NCBI GenBank assembly: GCA_902539895.1
Contig: CACBMD010000001.1
Coordinates: 54,459 to 118,458, forward strand
DNA from: an uncultured SAR116 cluster alpha proteobacterium
GTDB lineage: Bacteria; Pseudomonadota; Alphaproteobacteria; Puniceispirillales; Marisalimonadaceae
DNA: 64,000 nucleotides
Direction of reading: 5' to 3'
Below the pieces are notes generated by a model, which had not been told where the DNA came from, did not search any database, and saw only the letters and a list, made by a program, of their open reading frames with translations. Positions 8,927-18,497 of this stretch are shown piece after piece. The stretch's first letter is position 1. Each line of letters begins with the position of its first letter. The position numbers and the translations under genes were made by a program.

Positions 8927-9802
8927 GTGGCAAAATCAGAAAAATATGTACCTCCAAAAAAATGGGAGTGGGACAAAGATAATGGTGGTAAATTCGCCAA
9001 CATTAACAGGCCAATCTCAGGTAATACTCATGTAAAAGATCTTCCAGTTGGGAAACATCCTTTTCAATTATATTCTCAAGGTACGCCAAATGGTGTTAAA
9101 ATAACCATTATGCTTGAGGAATTACTTGATTTAGGAATTAAGGAAGCAGAATATGATGCATGGTTAATAAGAATAGGAAATGGAGATCAGTTTAGTTCTG
9201 GCTTTGTAGAAATTAATCCTAATTCTAAAATACCTAGTCTTTTAGATAAATCTCGAGATCACCCAGTGAGGATTTTTGAATCTGGGTCAATTTTATTATA
9301 TTTAGCAGAAAAATTTGATATTTTTATTCCTAAAAAATTTGAAGATAGAACAGAATGTCTCAACTGGTTGTTTTGGCAAATGGCAAGTGCACCTTATTTA
9401 GGAGGTGGCTTTGGCCATTTTTATGCTTATGCTCCAGAAAAATATGAATATCCAATAAATCGATTTGCTATGGAAGTTAAAAGACAATTAGATGTCTTAG
9501 ATAAGTTATTATCTGATAAAAATTTTATTTGTTGTGAAGAATATACCATAGCCGATATAGCCATTTGGCCATGGTATGGAGCCTTAGTATTAGGAAGATT
9601 ATATGATTCAGAAGAATTTTTGGATGTTAAAAAATATGAAAATGTATTGAAGTGGGCAAGAAAAATTAACGAGAGAAAAGCTGTTAAAAGGGGAATTATG
9701 GTAAACAAGATCAAAGGAAAGCTATCATCCCAACTTCATGAACGACATAGTTCATCTGACTTTATTAATAAAACCCAAGATAAGTTAGTAAAATTATCAT
9801 AA
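8927..9802 (+). CDS. yghU: Glutathione S-transferase-like disulfide-bond oxidoreductase, YghU type
   Basis: 291 residues starting at GTG 8927, with AAAAGGGA placed correctly upstream. Seen: the YghU-specific N-terminal extension and the core segments FQLYSQGTPNGVKITIMLEELL, AEYDAWLIRIGNGDQFSSGF and INPNSKIPSLLD, followed by the all-alpha GST C-terminal domain with EEYTIADIAIWPW. YghU-type proteins bind two glutathione molecules and reduce organic hydroperoxides or disulfides. It follows the GMC oxidoreductase by 25 bp. The pairing suggests handling of reactive aldehyde or peroxide products, which is inference. Confidence 0.85.
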   Translation: MAKSEKYVPPKKWEWDKDNGGKFANINRPISGNTHVKDLPVGKHPFQLYSQGTPNGVKITIMLEELLDLGIKEAEYDAWLIRIGNGDQFSSGFVEINPNSKIPSLLDKSRDHPVRIFESGSILLYLAEKFDIFIPKKFEDRTECLNWLFWQMASAPYLGGGFGHFYAYAPEKYEYPINRFAMEVKRQLDVLDKLLSDKNFICCEEYTIADIAIWPWYGALVLGRLYDSEEFLDVKKYENVLKWARKINERKAVKRGIMVNKIKGKLSSQLHERHSSSDFINKTQDKLVKLS

Positions 9803-9807
9803 ATTAT

Positions 9808-10566
9808 TTATAATTTTTCAATCCCAAGATCTGCAATATATCTTCGATGCCATGTAGGGCTGATAGTTAATTCATTAATACATACATGCTTTGGCATTTG
9901 ACACAAAAATACTATAGTTTGACCTAAATCATCTGGTTGAAGCATTTTATTTTTTTGTTCGCTAGAGAGCTTTTTTGGACGTTTGTCTAATATAGCTGTT
10001 GCAACCTCTCCTGGACACAATGCAGTTGCCCTAATACCAAGATTACAATATTTCATATTTATAGTTTCTGTCATAGCATTTAATGCATGTTTAGAAGAGG
10101 TATAAGATACACCTGATAATAAACTTACATGATTTCCAGACCACGAAGATACGTTAATAATTAATCCATCCTTATTTTGTTTCATAAGAGGTATGACTGC
10201 CTTACAGCAGTAAAATAAACCATTAATATTAGTTTGTATTACCTGATCCCACTCATTCTCATCTATATTGTCCCAGTCTCTTTTCAAAATATTTATACCT
10301 GCACAATTTACTAAAATATCTACATGTCCAACTTCTTTTTTTATTTCGGAAAAGATATCTTTAACATCTGATTTTTTTGAAACATCAACAGGTTTAATAA
10401 TAGTGTTAGTTTTACATCTCTCTTGAGTATCTTGTAGAGAGTTTTTATTTCTACCTGATAAAATCACTTTCATACCAAGTTTAGACAATTTTATGGCAGC
10501 GTCACGTCCAATTCCAGAACCTGCACCAGTAATCCAGGCTACTTTATTTTCCAAATTTCTTATCAT
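9808..10566 (-). CDS. Short-chain dehydrogenase/reductase
   Basis: 252-residue classical SDR. Seen: cofactor loop TGAGSGIG at 13-20, NCAG at 87-90, and the catalytic Ser about 140, Tyr155 and Lys159 (SYTSSKHA). RN at 39-40 after the second strand suggests NADP(H), as in other SDRs with a basic residue there; this is tentative. The C-terminus, with CINELTISPTWHRRY, resembles NADP-dependent 3-hydroxy acid dehydrogenase-like SDRs (YdfG relatives). It lies 33 bp downstream of the next SDR on the same strand. Substrate unknown. Confidence 0.85.
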   Translation of the reverse strand: MIRNLENKVAWITGAGSGIGRDAAIKLSKLGMKVILSGRNKNSLQDTQERCKTNTIIKPVDVSKKSDVKDIFSEIKKEVGHVDILVNCAGINILKRDWDNIDENEWDQVIQTNINGLFYCCKAVIPLMKQNKDGLIINVSSWSGNHVSLLSGVSYTSSKHALNAMTETINMKYCNLGIRATALCPGEVATAILDKRPKKLSSEQKNKMLQPDDLGQTIVFLCQMPKHVCINELTISPTWHRRYIADLGIEKL

Positions 10567-10599
10567 TTGTATTTATTTTTTGTTTTTTTAATTTTATAC

Positions 10600-11403
10600 C
10601 TATTGTGCAGTTAATCCTCCATCTACAACAAGACTTGATCCAGTCATAAAACTTGAGTTATCAGAGGATAGAAATAAAATTGTTTTGGCAACTTCATCAG
10701 CTGTTCCAAGACGGCCAATAGGTGTCTGATTAATGCCAGCTGAAATGGACTCTTCTGTTGTCATCTCTGGGTTTTGACTAATTCTTGCTTTATATACTTG
10801 TGTTCCCATGTCAGTTTCTATAATTCCTGGGTGGACTTGATTAATTCTGATTGGAAATTTTCTTTTCCCAAAATATATAGCCATTGATTTAGTGAAAGTA
10901 GTTATACCGCCTTTTGTCATTGAATATAATGGGTCAAGTTGAGAACCAATAAGACCAGCTACAGAGCTAAGATTAATTATAGTACTTCCAAATTTTGTTT
11001 TTTTCCCTGCCTCAGTCAAAAAGGGTACTAAATATTTAGTACCAAGAAATACACCAGTTAAGTTAATAGATATAAGTCTCTGATATTCTTCTAGCGATAC
11101 ATTATCAATATCTTTACCAATCCAAATACCTGCATTATTTACTAATATATCAATCAGAATTTTTTTATTTTTTAAAAAAGTAGAAAATTCAATCCATGAA
11201 TTTTCGTCTGCAACATCTATTTGATAAAAACTAACTTCAACATTTAATTTAGAAATTTCTTTTTCGGTTTCTTGTCCATCGCCTCTATTGATATCTAATA
11301 TATGTATATTCGCTCCAGCATTAGCTAAGGCTATACAAACGCTTTTACCAATACCTTTAGCGCCTCCTGTAACTATTGCGTTTTTGCCTCTTAAATCTTT
11401 CAA
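10600..11403 (-). CDS. Short-chain dehydrogenase/reductase
   Basis: 267-residue classical SDR. Seen: TGGAKGIG at 12-19, an acidic D37 after the second strand (ILDINRG) that favours NAD(H), VNNAG at 88-92, catalytic Tyr160 and Lys164 (LYSMTKGG), HPGIIETDM and the C-terminal TGSSLVVDGGLTAQ that ends most classical SDRs. It resembles cyclohexanol or 3-alpha/20-beta-hydroxysteroid dehydrogenases, but this does not fix a substrate. It precedes the other SDR on the minus strand and probably shares its transcript. Confidence 0.87.
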   Translation of the reverse strand: MKDLRGKNAIVTGGAKGIGKSVCIALANAGANIHILDINRGDGQETEKEISKLNVEVSFYQIDVADENSWIEFSTFLKNKKILIDILVNNAGIWIGKDIDNVSLEEYQRLISINLTGVFLGTKYLVPFLTEAGKKTKFGSTIINLSSVAGLIGSQLDPLYSMTKGGITTFTKSMAIYFGKRKFPIRINQVHPGIIETDMGTQVYKARISQNPEMTTEESISAGINQTPIGRLGTADEVAKTILFLSSDNSSFMTGSSLVVDGGLTAQ

Positions 11404-11545
11404 TTTAATTCCTTTATAAAAAATTTTGTAATCTCATTTTATTTTTTATAATTAACTATAATTGTAATTTATTTTATTATCAAATATACACTTTAATATA
11501 ATACATTTAGTGTATAATTTGTTTGTTAAACTTTTGGTGTATTTC

Positions 11546-12160
11546 ATGAGTTCTCATAAATTAAAAGTGTTCACTGATTATGTATGTCCTTGGTGTTATC
11601 TTGGTGATTCAAGGGTTAAAAAATTAACAAATATATTTGATATAGATATCGAAATAATTCATTTTCCATTACATCCTGATACCCCAAAAGAAGGTAAATC
11701 CCTATTAGATCTTTTTGGAACAAATCAAGAGGATATTGATAAAAAAAATCAAAATATGAAAAATTTAATGTCTAATGAAAATCTTCCTTATAGCTATAGA
11801 ACTCATACATTTAATAGTAGACTTGCTCAAGAAATAGGCTCTTGGGCTCAATCTTTAGATAATAAAACATCAATTCATGACAATTTTTTTGAAGCGTATT
11901 TTGTAAAAGGATTAAATATTGGTTTAGAAGGTGTAATATCAGAAATTGTAACAAAATCAGGATTAGATGAAAATGAAGCGAATGATATAATGAAAAATCG
12001 AACTTTTAAAAGTTCAGTGGATAAAGACTGGCAAAGATCTAGAACATACGGTGTTACTGGAGTTCCTACTTATATATATAATAATCACAGTGTTGTTGGT
12101 GCGCAACCGATTGAAAACCTAATTGAATTTTTTAATCACTTTGGTGTTCCCAAATTGTAA
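11546..12160 (+). CDS. DsbA family oxidoreductase, FrnE-like
   Basis: 204 residues from the ATG at 11546; a GTG 12 codons earlier is possible but adds a hydrophobic tail with no match to the family. Seen: thioredoxin-fold active site CPWC at 14-17, the inserted helical region, and the cis-Pro loop GVTGVPTY near the C-terminus. There is no convincing signal peptide in the short form, consistent with cytoplasmic FrnE-like proteins linked to disulfide isomerisation or 2-hydroxychromene-2-carboxylate isomerase-like chemistry. The flavodoxin-like gene follows 13 bp downstream, so the two are likely co-transcribed. Confidence 0.85.
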   Translation: MSSHKLKVFTDYVCPWCYLGDSRVKKLTNIFDIDIEIIHFPLHPDTPKEGKSLLDLFGTNQEDIDKKNQNMKNLMSNENLPYSYRTHTFNSRLAQEIGSWAQSLDNKTSIHDNFFEAYFVKGLNIGLEGVISEIVTKSGLDENEANDIMKNRTFKSSVDKDWQRSRTYGVTGVPTYIYNNHSVVGAQPIENLIEFFNHFGVPKL

Positions 12161-12173
12161 ATGTGATTTCAAT

Positions 12174-12638
12174 ATGAAGAAAAAAAACATTTTATTTGCT
12201 CATCATTCTCCATCTGAAAATACCAAAAAATTATCTAAACTTGTAAAAAATAAGATTGAAACTGCAACTCTAGATGTAAATTTAACAACGCTGAATTTAA
12301 TCGAGGCAAATACATCTTCTTTTAAAAAAATTGACGGTCTAATAATTGGAACTACTGAAAATTTTGGATACATGTCAGGTTTAACAAAAGATTTTTTTGA
12401 TAGATGTTATGATGGGTTAAAAGACAAAACAGAAGGACTTCCAATTATTTATTATGTTAGAGCAGGATTGGATGGGGAAGGTTGCAAATTTGCATTAAAC
12501 AAAATTTTAATTGGTTTACGATGGAGACAAGTTTTACCACCTTTAATACTCAAGGGTTCTTGGCAAGAAGATTATTTGAAACAATTAGAAAAATTTGTTT
12601 TAACTTTTGCAAGTGGTATTGAATTAGGCATTTATTAA
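12174..12638 (+). CDS. Flavodoxin-like/NADPH-dependent FMN reductase family protein
   Basis: 154 residues from the ATG at 12174. Seen: an N-terminal strand and FMN phosphate loop region (ILFAHHSPSENTKKLSK), IDGLIIGTTENFGYMSG in the FMN isoalloxazine loop region, and a C-terminal AGLDGEGCKFAL segment. The flavodoxin-fold family includes NAD(P)H:quinone oxidoreductases and multimeric flavodoxin WrbA-like proteins. It follows the DsbA-like gene closely, and its stop overlaps the convergent dehydrogenase stop by 4 bp. The redox partner is unknown. Confidence 0.75.
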   Translation: MKKKNILFAHHSPSENTKKLSKLVKNKIETATLDVNLTTLNLIEANTSSFKKIDGLIIGTTENFGYMSGLTKDFFDRCYDGLKDKTEGLPIIYYVRAGLDGEGCKFALNKILIGLRWRQVLPPLILKGSWQEDYLKQLEKFVLTFASGIELGIY

Positions 12639-13480
12639 TTATTTGGAAATGTTGGAATATTTTTTAATCCATTCAAAAGAGCATTTTGAAAATTAACCAT
12701 TGCATTGTTTGAACTAGAATTTGAATCAGCCAATCCATCCAAAAAACTTCTTACATCTTTTTCTAAAATTGCAATTGTATTATCTGTCTCATAGTTTTCT
12801 TTAGCCCAATCTATATTTTCTAAATTTTCACTGAACCAAGTTTGACCAGATGAACTATTTAAAATTTTTAGCAATTGATTAGTTGTGATGTTTAGATTTT
12901 TAGCCTCAGATAAGACATGTCTTACTGCTACAACTGAACAAGATGCTACAAAATTATTTAAAACTTTAACAGACATCCCAGAACCAAATTCTCCAATATG
13001 ATAAATCTTATCACCTAATATATTTAAAATAGGTAAAATTTTTTCAAACTCATTTACCTTAGATCCAACCATAAAAGTTAGTGATGCATCTTGTGCTCTC
13101 ATTGGAGCTCCTGACATTGGTGCTTCTATCATTGTAATATTATCAGGCGATTGCAGAAAAAATTTTTTTAAAAAGGCGGGAGATAATGTTGAACATATTA
13201 TAAATGTTTTGGGAGAATTTAATTTAAAAAGCCCATTATGGCCTTCACAAAGTTCTAATGTCTGATCTATATCTCTTACTGCACTTAAAATAATATCTGA
13301 TTTATCAAAAAACTCTGTTTTGGATGAGATAAATTTATTTTTTAAAGTAGGAAAATTATCTTTTGATCTTACATCATACCCAAAAGCTCTTATTTTATTT
13401 TTTAATAGAACTTCCAACATAGGTAGTCCCATAGTTCCGCATCCTGCAATTCCAATATTTAATTTCAGAATTTCGTTCAT
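12635..13480 (-). CDS. NAD(P)-dependent dehydrogenase of the 3-hydroxyisobutyrate dehydrogenase family
   Basis: 281 residues from the ATG at 13480, which has GAGGATAA directly upstream; a TTG four codons earlier would lose this site. Seen: Rossmann loop GIAGCGTMGLPM near the N-terminus, the substrate-binding EAPMSGAPMRAQDASLTFMVG segment, and GSGMSVKVLNNF, which contains the catalytic lysine of beta-hydroxyacid dehydrogenases. Members oxidise 3-hydroxyisobutyrate, tartronate semialdehyde, 6-phosphogluconate or related 3-hydroxyacids. The exact substrate cannot be told. Confidence 0.87.
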   Translation of the reverse strand: MNEILKLNIGIAGCGTMGLPMLEVLLKNKIRAFGYDVRSKDNFPTLKNKFISSKTEFFDKSDIILSAVRDIDQTLELCEGHNGLFKLNSPKTFIICSTLSPAFLKKFFLQSPDNITMIEAPMSGAPMRAQDASLTFMVGSKVNEFEKILPILNILGDKIYHIGEFGSGMSVKVLNNFVASCSVVAVRHVLSEAKNLNITTNQLLKILNSSSGQTWFSENLENIDWAKENYETDNTIAILEKDVRSFLDGLADSNSSSNNAMVNFQNALLNGLKNIPTFPNN

Positions 13481-13577
13481 ATTTATCCTCAATTATTTGC
13501 TATAGTTAACTTGTTTTAGATTATAATTTTCAATATATTAAACAAAATTTTATTTATAATCACAAAAAGAAATCAAA

Positions 13578-14426
13578 ATGAATGTTAATGTAAACGAACT
13601 AAAAAATTGGATTGGCAATGAAGAGACTATATTCGACGAAGTAACAAAATCGTTAGAAACCAGGTTTAGGGCAACGCTTGACATTGATCCTGGCAATCCT
13701 GAAAATGGTGAAATAGCTTCATCTGGCCTTCATTGGGCACTAGGACCAGCGGTGGTCAAATCCTCTTTACTTGGAAAAGATTCTCATCCAAAAAAGGGAG
13801 ATTTTTTACCTCCTGTTCCCCTTCCTAGAAGAATGTGGGCTGGATGTCGAACGCATTTTTTTCATTCTTTAAAAATAGGGGATCAAGTAAAAAAAATATC
13901 TAAGGTGATTGATATCAATTTAAAAAATGGTAAGTCTGGTATGTTATGTTTTGTAACAGCTAAATATCAGTTTTTTGTAAAAGATAAGCTAATGATCGAA
14001 GAAGAGCATGATCTTGTTTATAGAGATGTAGAAAAAACAAAAAATAATGTGATTATTAAAAATGATTTACCATTTGAAAATTCAGATTATGAAGAAAAAA
14101 TTTTTACACATCCTACAATGTTGTTCAGATATTCAGCAATTACATTTAATGGTCATAGAATTCATTATGATTACCCTTATTCGACAGCAGAAGAAGGATA
14201 TAAAGATTTAGTGTTTCATGGGCCACTTCAGGCAACTCTTATGTTGAGAGCTGCAGAAAAATATAAAAAAGCAAAAGCGCATTTTTTCTCACATAGAGGC
14301 GTTGCACCTGTATATGCAAATGACAATTTATTTATCAACATTGAAAATAATGAAAATGGTAATCTGAATTGCTTTACTAGTACAAAAGATGCAGGCATGA
14401 CAATGAAGGGTGAGGCAAAATTTTAA
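13578..14426 (+). CDS. Double hot-dog acyl-CoA hydratase/dehydratase (HTD2/mesaconyl-CoA hydratase-like)
   Basis: 282 residues with two hot-dog halves. Seen: an N-terminal FAS1-type dehydratase-like half with GPAVVKSSLLGKDSHPKKGD and PPVPLPRRMWAG, then a MaoC-like half with FRYSAITFNGHRIHYDYPY, holding the His-containing hydratase motif, and VFHGPLQATLM. This pattern matches the HTD2/mesaconyl-C4-CoA hydratase/itaconyl-CoA hydratase group, which adds water across an enoyl-CoA double bond. The glutathione reductase gene follows 24 bp downstream. No full 3-hydroxypropionate cycle is visible nearby, so the substrate stays open. Confidence 0.8.
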   Translation: MNVNVNELKNWIGNEETIFDEVTKSLETRFRATLDIDPGNPENGEIASSGLHWALGPAVVKSSLLGKDSHPKKGDFLPPVPLPRRMWAGCRTHFFHSLKIGDQVKKISKVIDINLKNGKSGMLCFVTAKYQFFVKDKLMIEEEHDLVYRDVEKTKNNVIIKNDLPFENSDYEEKIFTHPTMLFRYSAITFNGHRIHYDYPYSTAEEGYKDLVFHGPLQATLMLRAAEKYKKAKAHFFSHRGVAPVYANDNLFINIENNENGNLNCFTSTKDAGMTMKGEAKF

Positions 14427-14450
14427 ATAATTTTTTATACTGGGGATTTT

Positions 14451-15809
14451 ATGTCAGATTTTGATTATGACCTTATTGTAATTGGTGCTGGTTCAGGCGG
14501 GACGAGAACTGCTAGAATTTCAGCATCTTATGGAGCAAAAACTCTTGTCATTGAAGGAGATAGAGCAGGTGGCACTTGTGTTTTAAGAGGCTGTGTCCCA
14601 AAAAAATTGCTAGTATATGCATCTCAATTTTCAGAACAAGTATCAGATGCAGAGGGTTTTGGTTGGCAAATTGATAACTTTAATAGCAACTGGAATGACT
14701 TAATTTTAAAAAAAAATAAAGAATTAGATAGACTTCACGAAATTTATGTAAAATTAATTAAAAATTCTGGTTGTGATCTGATTACTGGTTGGGGCAAGAT
14801 TATTGGACCTAATAGTGTTTCAATTACAAAAAGTAATAATGAGATAATTGAGTTATCATCAAAAAAAATAATGATTGCAGTAGGAGGTGAATCTTTTTTT
14901 CCAACTTTTGATGGCAATCATTTTATGATTAATTCAGATAAAGCTTTAGATTTAAGTGAACTTCCTAAATCGATTGTTATATATGGTTCTGGTTATATAG
15001 CTGTTGAGTTTGCTGGCATATTTAACGGTTTTGGAGTTGATACTCATCTTGTTTTTAGGGCTGATATGGCTTTAAGAGGCTTTGATAACGATATAAGACA
15101 TTTTTTGATGACATCCATGAAGCAAAAGGGAATAACAATTCATAATGGAGTTACAATCTCAAAAATTGAAAGGAATAACATAAACTATAGTGTTAAATTA
15201 TCAAACGGAAAGTTAATTGAAGTTGAAACTGTTATGGGTGCAACTGGCAGATTGCCAAACGTGTTAAATCTTGGATTAAATGAGGTTGGTGTAAAAACAG
15301 GAAGTCGTGGTGAAATAATAGTAAATAAGCATAGCCAAACAAATGTTAAATCGATATTTGCAATTGGTGATGTTACAGACAAAATCACATTGACTCCTGT
15401 AGCTATTGCAGAAGGACATAGTTTTGCAGATAGAGAATTTGGGGGATTGAAAAGATTTATTTCTTATGAAAATGTTCCTAGTGCTGTATTTAGTCAACCA
15501 TCCATTGCAGTTGTAGGTCTAAGTTTTGATGAAGCTATAAAGAATGGTATAAATGCAAGAGAGTATAAAAGTGAATTCAGAGCTTTAAAAAATACAATAT
15601 CTGGAAATCTTGAAAGAACTCTGATGAAACTTGTTGTTAACGAAAACACTCAAAAAGTTATTGGAGCTCATATGATTGGGCCAGATTCTGCAGAAATAAT
15701 TCAAGGAATTGCAATAGCAATTAAAGCAGGAGCATTGAAGTCTGATTTTGACAATACTATAGGCATACATCCCTCGTCTGCTGAAGAGTTTGTAACTATG
15801 AGATCTTAG
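14451..15809 (+). CDS. gor: Glutathione-disulfide reductase
   Basis: 452-residue class I pyridine nucleotide-disulfide oxidoreductase that reduces GSSG with NADPH. Seen: FAD loop GAGSGGTRTAR, redox-active pair Cys43 and Cys48 in GGTCVLRGCVPKK (the four-residue spacing typical of glutathione reductase), second Rossmann loop GSGYIAVEFAGIF, a basic R after VFRADMALRGFD that favours NADPH, FAIGDVT, and the C-terminal HP-SSAEEF active-site segment with His440 and Glu445. Length is normal. It supports the glutathione-dependent enzymes in the window (YghU-type GST, glutaredoxin). Confidence 0.93.
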   Translation: MSDFDYDLIVIGAGSGGTRTARISASYGAKTLVIEGDRAGGTCVLRGCVPKKLLVYASQFSEQVSDAEGFGWQIDNFNSNWNDLILKKNKELDRLHEIYVKLIKNSGCDLITGWGKIIGPNSVSITKSNNEIIELSSKKIMIAVGGESFFPTFDGNHFMINSDKALDLSELPKSIVIYGSGYIAVEFAGIFNGFGVDTHLVFRADMALRGFDNDIRHFLMTSMKQKGITIHNGVTISKIERNNINYSVKLSNGKLIEVETVMGATGRLPNVLNLGLNEVGVKTGSRGEIIVNKHSQTNVKSIFAIGDVTDKITLTPVAIAEGHSFADREFGGLKRFISYENVPSAVFSQPSIAVVGLSFDEAIKNGINAREYKSEFRALKNTISGNLERTLMKLVVNENTQKVIGAHMIGPDSAEIIQGIAIAIKAGALKSDFDNTIGIHPSSAEEFVTMRS

Positions 15810-15908
15810 TGATAAACTTAACTCATAATTTGAAGAAAAAGTTAAATTCTGTTATTTGAGGATTGTTAATAAAAATTTTATATTGATTTTGTTTTTAAAG
15901 GAAAAGTC

Positions 15909-17294
15909 ATGATTGATTGGAAATTAGATAGCTGGAGAAAACTTCCTATTAAGCAAGTGCCCGAATATAATGACCTTGCTAAGGTAAATAGTGTGGAAAA
16001 GGAGTTATCTATTAGACCGCCTTTAGTTTTTGCTGAAGAAGCTAGAAGATTAAGAAAAAGGATGGCTGATGTGGCTGAAGGTAATGCTTTTTTATTACAA
16101 GGTGGTGATTGCGCAGAGTCGTTTGCTGAACATAACGCTAATAATATAAGAGATAGTTTTAGAGTATTGTTACAGATGGCTGTTGTTCTCACTTTTGGAT
16201 CAGCTCTGCCTGTTGTTAAAATAGGTAGATTAGCTGGCCAATATTCTAAGCCTAGATCATCTCCTTTTGAAGAAATAAACAATATTTCTTTACCTAGTTA
16301 TCGCGGTGACATGGTAAATGACATGGCATTCGACAAAAAAGCAAGAGAACCTGACCCAGATCGTCTGATTCAAGTTTATGATAAATCTGCTTCAACATTG
16401 AACTTATTAAGAGCGTTCGCAAGTGGTGGTATGGCAGATTTAACAAAGTTGCACGAATGGAACCTTGAGTTTGTTAGAGGTACTAAAGAAGCAGAAAAGT
16501 ACAAAGAGTTAGCGTCTCAGATAACTGCTTCACTCGAGTTTATGAATGCTTGTGGTATGACACCAGAAAACACTGTCCAACTTCGTGAAACTGAATTTTA
16601 TACATCTCATGAGGGGTTGTTACTTAATTACGAAGAAGCCCTTACTAGAAAAGACACTATTACAGAAGAGAAAGGGTGGTTTGCTACATCTGCTCACATG
16701 TTATGGATTGGGGATAGAACAAGAGATATTGATGAAGCTCATGTAGAATATATGAGGGGAATTGCTAATCCAATAGGGCTAAAATGTGGACCATCCACTG
16801 AACCTGATGATTTACTAAGATTAATTGAAAAGCTTAATCCACTAAATCAAGCAGGTAGATTAACTTTGATTGCTAGAATGGGCTCCTCAGAAATACATAA
16901 AAAATTAAAACCATTAATATCAGCGGTTAAAAAATCTGGATTGATTGTAGGTTGGTGTAGCGATCCAATGCATGGAAATACAATCAAAGCCTCTTCAGGA
17001 TTTAAAACTAGGAAGATGGATGATATTATGAGGGAGGTTAAAGGTTTTTTTGAGGTTCATAATGAAATGAACACGATACCAGGTGGCGTGCATTTTGAAA
17101 TGACAGGACAAAATGTAACAGAGTGCGTTGGTGGTGTGTATGAAGTTAATGAATCAAATTTAGCTGATAGATATCATACTCATTGCGATCCTAGACTAAA
17201 TGCAACTCAATCTCTTGAGCTGGCATTTTTAGTAGCTGACTTGCTTACAGAAAAAAGAAATAATCAAAAAAAACAAATTGCAGCAGTATCTTAA
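15909..17294 (+). CDS. aroG: 3-deoxy-7-phosphoheptulonate synthase, class II
   Basis: 461-residue type II DAHP synthase that joins phosphoenolpyruvate and erythrose 4-phosphate in the first step of the shikimate pathway. Seen: GGDCAESF with metal ligand Cys68, the long IGRLAGQYSKPRSSP segment, ARMGSSEIHKKL, GWCSDPMHGNT with the metal-binding His, and DPRLNATQSLELAF. Class II enzymes are the plant/Mycobacterium type and differ from E. coli AroF/G/H. AAAGGAA precedes the ATG. The nicotinate phosphoribosyltransferase-like gene starts 10 bp after the stop. Confidence 0.95.
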   Translation: MIDWKLDSWRKLPIKQVPEYNDLAKVNSVEKELSIRPPLVFAEEARRLRKRMADVAEGNAFLLQGGDCAESFAEHNANNIRDSFRVLLQMAVVLTFGSALPVVKIGRLAGQYSKPRSSPFEEINNISLPSYRGDMVNDMAFDKKAREPDPDRLIQVYDKSASTLNLLRAFASGGMADLTKLHEWNLEFVRGTKEAEKYKELASQITASLEFMNACGMTPENTVQLRETEFYTSHEGLLLNYEEALTRKDTITEEKGWFATSAHMLWIGDRTRDIDEAHVEYMRGIANPIGLKCGPSTEPDDLLRLIEKLNPLNQAGRLTLIARMGSSEIHKKLKPLISAVKKSGLIVGWCSDPMHGNTIKASSGFKTRKMDDIMREVKGFFEVHNEMNTIPGGVHFEMTGQNVTECVGGVYEVNESNLADRYHTHCDPRLNATQSLELAFLVADLLTEKRNNQKKQIAAVS

Positions 17295-17303
17295 GGAAAT
17301 GTA

Positions 17304-18482
17304 TTGAGTAATCAAAAGAAAAAGCATAACTTTAAAATAGTTAAAAAAAATAATTGGCCCTGTGATCTAAGGCCAAATCCAAGCCAATTACCCTCAGTCA
17401 CAGACACTTATTTTTTAAGAACAAAGGATATTATATCTTCATTTGGAGACACAGAAGTTACATATGCAATTTTCATGAGAAGACCAGTTATCTCTGCATT
17501 AAACCCTGCTCTAGACTGGCTTCAAAATATCATTAAAGACAGAAAAGGTAACGTTAATATAAAACGCTGTTTTCCGGAAGGTTTTGATGTTGGTGCTGGA
17601 GAACCTTTATTGTACATCTCAGGTTCTTTTTTATTGTTAGTTGATTTAGAAACCGCTTTACTTCAAAAAATTGGTGCTACATGTGTAGCCGCTTATAACG
17701 CTAAATCAATGGTGGAAAGTTTACCAAAGACTTCATTTTTAGCTATGGATGCAAGACATTGCGCTGGTGCTGATATGGCAGATTTAATGGCATATGGCGC
17801 TCATGTTGGTTCTAATAGGGTTAAATCAGAAGCCAAAGCAATTGGTTTTATTGGATGTGCAACAGATAAAACTGCATATTTGTTTGAAAATACTAAGGGA
17901 CTAGGCACAATGCCTCATGCATTGATAGGTTATGCGGGGTCAACATTAAAAGCAGCACAAATGTTTCATTCAACCTGGCCAGACGAACCTCTAACAGTTC
18001 TAATTGATTATTTTGGTAAAGAAATTACAGATGGTTTAATGGTTTGTAGATCATTCAAAAGTTTAGCAGATAAACATTCTTTATCACTCAGAATAGACAC
18101 TCACGGTGGAAGATATATTGAAGGTCTTGATGTTGCTGGTTCATACGCGGTTTTAGAAAGGAATGCTCCACAAGCTATTCGTGGCTATAGAACTGAACAA
18201 GAACTTCGATATTTAATTGGCACAGGAGTGTCTGCAGCTGCTGTGTGGCATTTAAGAGAAATACTTGATAATGCTGGTTTTGAAAAAGTTAAAATTGTTG
18301 CTTCAAGTGGATTTGGTCCAGAGAAGTGCAAGGTTTTTTCACTTGCAAAAGTACCCGTTAATGTTATCGGCACAGGATCGTATCTACCTAGCCGTTGGTC
18401 AGAAACCTATGCAACGGCTGATATAATTTCTTATGGTGGTAAGTCACAAGTTAAACTTGGAAGAGAGTTTTTACTGAGATAG
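17304..18482 (+). CDS. Nicotinate phosphoribosyltransferase family protein
   Basis: 392 residues from TTG 17304, supported by AAGGAAA just upstream. Seen: LDWLQ..., DMADLMAYGAHVG, FIGCATDKTAYLFE, GTMPHALIGYAG (a type II phosphoribosyltransferase segment with a catalytic His), LRIDTHGGRYIEG, the VKIVASSGFGPEK strand and NVIGTGSYLPSRW near the C-terminus. The family transfers phosphoribose from PRPP to nicotinate to give nicotinate mononucleotide. The glutamine-dependent NAD synthetase gene follows 15 bp later, which supports a role in NAD salvage. It belongs to the shorter archaeal-like branch rather than the E. coli PncB branch. Confidence 0.85.
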   Translation: MSNQKKKHNFKIVKKNNWPCDLRPNPSQLPSVTDTYFLRTKDIISSFGDTEVTYAIFMRRPVISALNPALDWLQNIIKDRKGNVNIKRCFPEGFDVGAGEPLLYISGSFLLLVDLETALLQKIGATCVAAYNAKSMVESLPKTSFLAMDARHCAGADMADLMAYGAHVGSNRVKSEAKAIGFIGCATDKTAYLFENTKGLGTMPHALIGYAGSTLKAAQMFHSTWPDEPLTVLIDYFGKEITDGLMVCRSFKSLADKHSLSLRIDTHGGRYIEGLDVAGSYAVLERNAPQAIRGYRTEQELRYLIGTGVSAAAVWHLREILDNAGFEKVKIVASSGFGPEKCKVFSLAKVPVNVIGTGSYLPSRWSETYATADIISYGGKSQVKLGREFLLR

Positions 18483-18497
18483 TAATTATTCTAATAA